Shown here piece after piece: positions 5,034 to 7,632 of a stretch of DNA of 7,632 nucleotides. Origin of the DNA: CAZILM01 sp964625325 (GTDB taxonomy: Bacteria; Patescibacteriota; Saccharimonadia; Saccharimonadales; CAYVSP01); NCBI GenBank assembly GCA_964625325.1, contig CAZVBA010000033.1:1-7632 (forward strand), read 5' to 3'. Position 1 is the stretch's first letter. Every line of letters starts with the position of its first letter. Position numbers and translations under genes: made by a program. The notes beneath the pieces were generated by a model. The model searched no databases. It saw nothing but the letters and a program-made list of their open reading frames with translations, and was not told the DNA's origin.

Positions 5034-5432
5034 TTAAATTTGGATTTGATCGAACTCTTCAATTCCGGGCAGAATTCGTCGTAGAAAATCCATGGGAAGA
5101 AGTTGATCTTGTGGTTCAATACCGAATGCTAAATATGTATTTCTGTCACCGATATACGACTCCCACCACTGGGCAGCTTCACCCCGCTCAAAGATTAAGA
5201 GAGATTTAACTGCATCAACACCTGCTATAGATACCGCATCTGGCAGAACCGTTATGTCGAATATGTTGTTAATATCATGTCCAAGGTGAACTTCGGGCCC
5301 TTCGGAAGGACGTAAGTATCTTACGGGGAGGGGCACGTCTACCCATTGCTTTTTTATGTATTCCGGTGCGCCCCCATAAGGTGTAACCCTAGGTATAAAC
5401 CATCCTTGAATTTCTGGTCTTTCAATTGCCAT
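5034..5432 (-). CDS. Hypothetical protein, 132 residues
   Basis: No family is recognised. The start is MAIERPEIQGWFIPRVTPYGG. The middle is acidic with mixed strands (YLRPSEGPEVHLGHDINNIFDI, VLPDAVSIAGVDAVKSLLIF), followed by a Trp-rich helix (EAAQWWESYIG) and an LPMDFLRRILPGIEEFD tail. There is no signal peptide, membrane segment or cysteine, so it is a soluble cytosolic protein. An upstream ATG at 5441 overlaps the -10; the ATG at 5432, 7 bases after CAGAAT, is preferred. The gene fills a compact module between junction repeats 2 and 3, with its promoter's -35 lying at the end of repeat 3. Its coding support is moderate: a clean frame, promoter fit and module fit. Confidence 0.6.
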   Translation of the reverse strand: MAIERPEIQGWFIPRVTPYGGAPEYIKKQWVDVPLPVRYLRPSEGPEVHLGHDINNIFDITVLPDAVSIAGVDAVKSLLIFERGEAAQWWESYIGDRNTYLAFGIEPQDQLLPMDFLRRILPGIEEFDQIQI

Positions 5433-5439
5433 GGGAAAC

Positions 5440-5468
5440 ATTCTGGACCAAACATAGATTCAGAGCAA
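5440..5468 (-). promoter_or_regulatory. Promoter of the gene at 5432; -35 supplied by junction repeat 3
   Basis: TTGCTC (5463-5468), 17 bases, CAGAAT (5440-5445), 7 bases and the ATG. The TTGC of the -35 is the end of the long-form repeat when read on the minus strand. Confidence 0.5.
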
Positions 5469-5488
5469 CCACGAGCAATATCTTTTAC
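5466..5488 (+). repeat. Junction repeat, copy 3 (long form)
   Basis: CAACCACGAG followed by CAATATCTTTTAC, one mismatch in the core. It lies in the divergent space between the genes starting at 5432 and 5515. Confidence 0.8.
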
Positions 5489-5507
5489 TACCCTTTTAGG
5501 GTATAGT
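5489..5507 (+). promoter_or_regulatory. -10 box and small inverted repeat before the gene at 5515
   Basis: TACCC-TTTTA-GGGTA (5489-5503) is a 5-bp inverted repeat that runs into the -10 TATAGT (5502-5507). Seven bases later is the ATG at 5515. There is no Shine-Dalgarno and no good -35. The repeat could be an operator. Confidence 0.4.
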
Positions 5508-5514
5508 TTGCCCG

Positions 5515-6000
5515 ATGCACACCTATGAGCTCCCGGTCGCAAGCAATATCACCACCGTCGAAGGCACGGTGGATGGTTTCTTTGGCGTTGGCCTAAGTGG
5601 CATGAAGCAATGCCTAAACAGGCTTAAGAAGACGAATAAAATGAACCGGCGTTGCATCCCTATTATTGCCGAAGAGTATCAGCATGGTTCACCGCTCGAA
5701 ACGGTAATCAGTCGTAATCAACATCGTGTACCCGCTGTCGTGACCCTCGGGCGCAAACAAGAGGATGGCATGCCCCTAATGACTCACTTGGCTGTCGTGT
5801 GTCGCGCTATTGCTGACGACTATCCGGATTTTTTGGCCGTTATGTGCGGCTGGGAGGACGGTCTCACCAAGAACGAATGGCTACGGGACGCTCACTTGAT
5901 GGATCTCCACTTAAAATTTGGTACTGTAGCAATTGCCGGAGACGTCTGCACCGTTACAGTCGACGACAGCGTTACGCCACTGCCGCCTCCCCGCTTTTAG
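5515..6000 (+). CDS. Hypothetical protein, 161 residues
   Basis: No family is recognised. The sequence starts MHTYELPVASNITTVEGTVD, then a basic helix (MKQCLNRLKKTNKMNRR, about 30-46), a central VPAVVTLGRKQEDGMPLMTHLAVVCRAIADDYPDFLAVMCGWED region, and ends in strands (FGTVAIAGDVCTVTVDD) and a Pro tail. It is soluble with several free cysteines and has no signal peptide. The core looks like an alpha/beta globular domain, which supports a true gene. The ATG is 7 bases after TATAGT, predicting a leaderless mRNA. The stop TAG is followed within a few bases by junction repeat copy 4. It has opposite orientation to both neighbours and forms a self-contained module of about 530 bp. Confidence 0.65.
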   Translation: MHTYELPVASNITTVEGTVDGFFGVGLSGMKQCLNRLKKTNKMNRRCIPIIAEEYQHGSPLETVISRNQHRVPAVVTLGRKQEDGMPLMTHLAVVCRAIADDYPDFLAVMCGWEDGLTKNEWLRDAHLMDLHLKFGTVAIAGDVCTVTVDDSVTPLPPPRF

Positions 6001-6006
6001 CAAAAC

Positions 6007-6019
6007 CAATGTCTTTTCC
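6007..6019 (+). repeat. Junction repeat, copy 4 (short form)
   Basis: CAATGTCTTTTCC, one G-for-A change from the long-form core. It lies 6 bases after the TAG of the gene ending at 6000, in the convergent space before the stop at 6066. Right beside it is a weak hairpin, CCCAT-GAATT-ATGGG (about 6028-6042). Confidence 0.7.
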
Positions 6020-6065
6020 GCCGCAGCCCATGAATTATGGGTCGCCCCACCCCTAAGCAACACTT

Positions 6066-6569
6066 TTATCCGGTGGTAACTTGAATTACAGGTCCCAAAA
6101 CCCCTTGGGCAATTTCAACGGTCCTCTGTCTTGCATTATCGTCGCCTCGGCCGAGGTCATAACTGTCAGCATATAAGTCTAGTCCAGTCGGCCATTTAGA
6201 TGCATTAATACTTATCCATGAACGCCCTGCGTCCGTGACCGGCCATTTGTCTTTGAGATATTTACCATCCTCGGGTGCAGTTTCTTCTATTTGACGCTTT
6301 ACATCGTCACCTAGACGACCAGTAAGCGCATGCCACATTAAATCAAGATGGACTAGACTATTACGTCTACCGTCCCACGATTCCTTTCCATAATCAATTG
6401 TTGCACCCAGTACTATGACTTCGCCCAGGCGCACGAATTTACAGCGCAGTGCACTCTCACCAGGCTCCCAATCATTAGAAAGTTCTATGCTAGCAAAATA
6501 TTGAAGTGATTCTGGAGAAACCACCCTAATAAGATCGGTTGATTCAACCTTTTCCATCTCAAGAGCCAT
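6066..6569 (-). CDS. Hypothetical tryptophan-rich protein, 167 residues
   Basis: No family is recognised. Six tryptophans (34, 65, 79, 109, 118, 126), one cysteine and many acidic residues mark a soluble globular protein with no membrane segment. Visible pieces are an N-terminal strand/helix (TDLIRVVSPESLQYFASIEL), FVRLGEVIVLGATIDYG (45-61), a helix SLVHLDLMWHALTGRLGDDV (71-90) and DAGRSWISINASKWPTGLDL (113-132). The start at 6569 follows AAGAAT by 6 bases and is predicted leaderless. It is bounded by junction repeats 4 and 5. Confidence 0.65.
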   Translation of the reverse strand: MALEMEKVESTDLIRVVSPESLQYFASIELSNDWEPGESALRCKFVRLGEVIVLGATIDYGKESWDGRRNSLVHLDLMWHALTGRLGDDVKRQIEETAPEDGKYLKDKWPVTDAGRSWISINASKWPTGLDLYADSYDLGRGDDNARQRTVEIAQGVLGPVIQVTTG

Positions 6570-6575
6570 TCAGGC

Positions 6576-6604
6576 ATTCTTGAACAAAGTTCTACGAAAT
6601 GCAA
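6576..6604 (-). promoter_or_regulatory. Promoter of the gene at 6569; -35 supplied by junction repeat 5
   Basis: TTGCAT (6599-6604), 17 bases, AAGAAT (6576-6581), 6 bases and the ATG. The layout is the same as at 5440-5468. Confidence 0.5.
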
Positions 6605-6624
6605 CCACGAGCAATATCTTTTCC
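6602..6624 (+). repeat. Junction repeat, copy 5 (long form, exact consensus)
   Basis: CAACCACGAG followed by CAATATCTTTTCC. Its last base is shared with the TAG stop of the histidine phosphatase gene, so the repeat touches both the promoter of one gene and the end of the next. Confidence 0.8.
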
Positions 6625-7175
6625 TAGACGTTTACTGGAATAATGGTTGCTAGGTCTGGAATGTAACCCCTACCCTTCCTGAACTCATGCGGAAACACTT
6701 CGCCGCGGATATCCGCTTCATCAGCCAGCAGCTGCATTATGCCGGCAATCATCATTCCGTGGGAAAAGTAAACTTGATAACTAAGTTCACCTGTTTGAAC
6801 CAACTTAACGAATCGCAGTGCTCGCTCGGCCGTCTCTAGCGGTACCCAACCTTCGCTTGCATGCCTGCGCACACATGCTTCAGGGCTCAATTCTTCTAGA
6901 CTAAATCTTGATTCATCTAGTATCCCGCTCGCATCAACTTGTTGGAAACCAACCTCTCTTGCCGTCTGGTATGCGCGAGTATATTCAGATGCCATAACCG
7001 GTCGGTCGTACGTCGGCGGGTCAATGTTGTAGGCATTGCGAAATACTTCAGCTAGACCCCTGGCTTGTGGTATACCTTTCTCGATTTCAAGTGGCGAATC
7101 TTCGTTGCCAAATGTGGTAAAGTCACGTTTGTTTGCGAGTGATTTAGCGTGTCGCACGAGCAATATTTCAGCCAT
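6624..7175 (-). CDS. Histidine phosphatase superfamily (phosphoglycerate mutase-like) protein
   Basis: A 183-residue branch 1 histidine phosphatase, a normal length for a small phosphatase of this fold. MAEILLVRHAKS carries the RHx signature, with His9 as the phospho-acceptor and Arg8 in the phosphate pocket. Arg67 lies in ASEYTRAYQTA (62-72), the second conserved arginine motif. His139 in YFSHGMMIAG is the second catalytic histidine. The acidic residue is probably in ILDESRFSLEEL (85-96). The catalytic set is intact, so a phosphomonoester hydrolase is expected; the substrate is unknown. The start at 7175 is preferred to an upstream ATG at 7196, because the family begins at MAEILLVRH and the -10 TATGAT lies between the two. 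It is the first module after the rRNA terminator. Confidence 0.88.
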   Translation of the reverse strand: MAEILLVRHAKSLANKRDFTTFGNEDSPLEIEKGIPQARGLAEVFRNAYNIDPPTYDRPVMASEYTRAYQTAREVGFQQVDASGILDESRFSLEELSPEACVRRHASEGWVPLETAERALRFVKLVQTGELSYQVYFSHGMMIAGIMQLLADEADIRGEVFPHEFRKGRGYIPDLATIIPVNV

Positions 7176-7181
7176 AGCTTC

Positions 7182-7209
7182 ATCATACGATTGCATGTTT
7201 CATTTGCAA
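7182..7209 (-). promoter_or_regulatory. Promoter of the histidine phosphatase gene; -35 supplied by junction repeat 6
   Basis: TTGCAA (7204-7209), a 16-base spacer, TATGAT (7182-7187), then GAAGCT and the ATG at 7175. A leaderless start is predicted. Confidence 0.6.
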
Positions 7210-7229
7210 GCACGAGCAATATCTTTTCC
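7207..7229 (+). repeat. Junction repeat, copy 6 (long form)
   Basis: CAAGCACGAG followed by CAATATCTTTTCC, one base from consensus in the arm. It is the last copy and lies 8 bases from the T tract of the rRNA terminator. Confidence 0.8.
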
Positions 7230-7237
7230 CTTCCCCA

Positions 7238-7266
7238 AACAAAAAGCCTCCTTTCGGAGGCTCTTT
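7238..7266 (-). terminator. Intrinsic terminator of the rRNA operon
   Basis: On the minus strand, AGCCTCC-GAAA-GGAGGCT (7 bp, GC-rich, tetraloop) is followed by TTTTGTTT. It sits a few bases past the 5S 3' end. Confidence 0.92.
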
Positions 7267-7272
7267 GCATAA

Positions 7273-7386
7273 TTTGGCACCGTGCTATTTTCCCAGGGCT
7301 CAGGCCCAAGTATTGTAACCGATGCGGGGCTTAGCTGCTGTGTTCGGGATGGGAACAGGCGTTTCCCCCGCTCCATGGGCACCAAA
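7273..7386 (-). rRNA. rrf: 5S ribosomal RNA
   Basis: The minus strand has the bacterial 5S landmarks in order: the 5' helix strand TTTGGTGCC, the loop region with CCCATCCCGAACACAGCAGCTAAG (given here by its key parts CCGAAC and AGCAGCTAAG), TGGGAAAATAGCACGG, and the closing GGTGCCAAA. The two ends pair over nine positions with G-U pairs allowed (helix I). The length is about 114 nt, normal for 5S. The ends are placed by the helix and could shift by a base or two. Confidence 0.93.
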
Positions 7387-7415
7387 TTCTGCGTCTCGAT
7401 GACGCAGAATTTGGT
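7381..7415 (-). other. 15-bp pre-5S hairpin overlapping the 5S 5' end
   Basis: ACCAAATTCTGCGTC, a 5-base loop and GACGCAGAATTTGGT form a perfect 15-bp stem on the minus strand. Its 3' arm contains the 5S helix I strand TTTGGT, so it competes with mature 5S folding. A processing or folding-control element is the likely role. Confidence 0.7.
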
Positions 7416-7459
7416 AATTCTACGCCCTAGGCGCTCGGATGATGTCCATGTGCTGGTCC

Positions 7460-7474
7460 AAATTGTTAAAGAAG
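7460..7474 (-). promoter_or_regulatory. boxA-like antitermination element in the 23S-5S spacer
   Basis: The minus strand reads CTTCTTTAACAATTT, close to the rRNA boxA consensus TGCTCTTTAACA and to its E. coli continuation. boxA binds NusB/S10 and protects rRNA transcription from termination. A copy between 23S and 5S is less usual than one before 16S or 23S. Confidence 0.5.
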
Positions 7475-7487
7475 GTTGGCAAACGTC

Positions 7488-7507
7488 GGTATTCTATGAT
7501 GAATACC
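7488..7507 (-). other. Spacer hairpin between 23S and 5S rRNA
   Basis: GGTATTC-N6-GAATACC forms a 7-bp stem in the spacer. No tRNA fold or CCA end is present in the spacer. Confidence 0.4.
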
Positions 7508-7525
7508 AATAACTAGTCAATGCAC

Positions 7526-7553
7526 TCTCTCACGAAGTAAACCTCGTGAGAGA
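7526..7553 (-). other. 10-bp processing hairpin just past the 23S 3' end
   Basis: TCTCTCACGA-N8-TCGTGAGAGA is a perfect inverted repeat with no T tract after it, so it is not a terminator. It lies a few bases downstream of the 23S end, where an RNase III-type processing stem or folding barrier is expected. Confidence 0.6.
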
Positions 7554-7561
7554 TCATAAAA

Positions 7562-7632
7562 AGTCAATGGGGACGATTAGTACGCTTCGGCTGCATGCGT
7601 TACCGCACTTCCACCTTGCGCCTATCAACCTG
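7562..7632 (-). rRNA. rrl: 23S ribosomal RNA, 3' end (partial)
   Basis: Read on the minus strand from the right edge, it begins with GGTTGATAGGC and continues through AACGCATGCAGC to GCGTACTAATCGTCCCC. These are the conserved last segment of bacterial 23S (GTTGATAGGC and GTACTAAT). The exact 3' end is estimated near CATTGACTT. The rest of the gene lies outside the window. Confidence 0.93.

Noticed and set aside
5433..5441. Upstream ATG for the gene at 5034-5432
   Set aside because: It overlaps the CAGAAT -10; the later ATG fits the 6-7 base rule seen at the other array genes.
7176..7196. Upstream ATG for the histidine phosphatase
   Set aside because: It would add seven residues before the family's usual MxxILLVRH start, and the -10 TATGAT lies inside the added codons.
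4156..7229. CRISPR array
   Set aside because: Copies are 600 to 1300 bases apart in the long form, vary in length and enclose coding genes; there are no regular spacers.
4156..7229. Ordinary integron attC sites or Xer dif sites
   Set aside because: No RYYYAAC...GTTRRRY box pair and no dif-like 11-6-11 pattern could be found by eye around the cores. A folded-structure search could still revise this.
7388..7560. tRNA gene in the 23S-5S spacer
   Set aside because: The inverted repeats are simple hairpins; no acceptor stem, T-loop GTTCRA or anticodon arm is seen.

Overview
The window looks like a piece of a Patescibacteria (CPR) genome, most probably Saccharibacteria (TM7). The reasons are short compact genes, a FemAB/FemX-type peptidoglycan branching enzyme, the start of a lysine/glycine-rich KGG-type stress protein, many tiny uncharacterised proteins, and a 23S-5S rRNA end of bacterial type. 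The lineage is an inference from gene style. The code is read as standard: all 15 complete genes close on TAA or TAG and none on TGA.

Left part (1-3321). The minus strand carries the first 29 codons of a KGG-type protein (1-88). Its leader holds a strong promoter that fires straight into an intrinsic terminator (124-208). Upstream lies a tightly coupled three-gene operon: a 43-residue membrane peptide, a VOC/glyoxalase-fold protein and a 49-residue zinc-ribbon protein (225-853). Divergent from it is a FemAB-family gene (921-1952). A plus-strand operon follows with strong Shine-Dalgarno sites on its first two genes: a DUF4242/SCO4226-like protein, a second VOC protein and a cupin (2009-3039). 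A convergent 68-residue two-helix membrane protein (3068-3274) has a palindrome over its promoter.

Middle and right part (3381-7229). Eight mostly unrecognised genes on both strands lead up to the rRNA operon. From 4156 to 7229 every gene junction, whether divergent, convergent or tandem, carries the same short core, CAATRTCTTTTCC, always in the same orientation (six copies). The single genes between the cores have their own promoters, so the stretch reads like an array of five compact gene modules of about 470-840 bp: a pilin-like-anchored protein with a possible decayed M23 domain, an unknown protein, a second unknown, a tryptophan-rich unknown and a histidine phosphatase. The array abuts the terminator of the rRNA operon. 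It does not match the integron attC or Xer dif consensus as far as can be judged by eye, and it is the main candidate for something undescribed.

Right end (7238-7632). On the minus strand are the 3' end of 23S rRNA, a spacer with hairpins and a boxA-like element, 5S rRNA and an intrinsic terminator.

Two initiation modes coexist. The KGG gene, the DUF4242 and second VOC genes and the 68-residue membrane gene have clear Shine-Dalgarno sequences. Eight transcription units instead place a -10 hexamer only 6-7 bases before the ATG, which predicts leaderless mRNAs; this decided several start codons.
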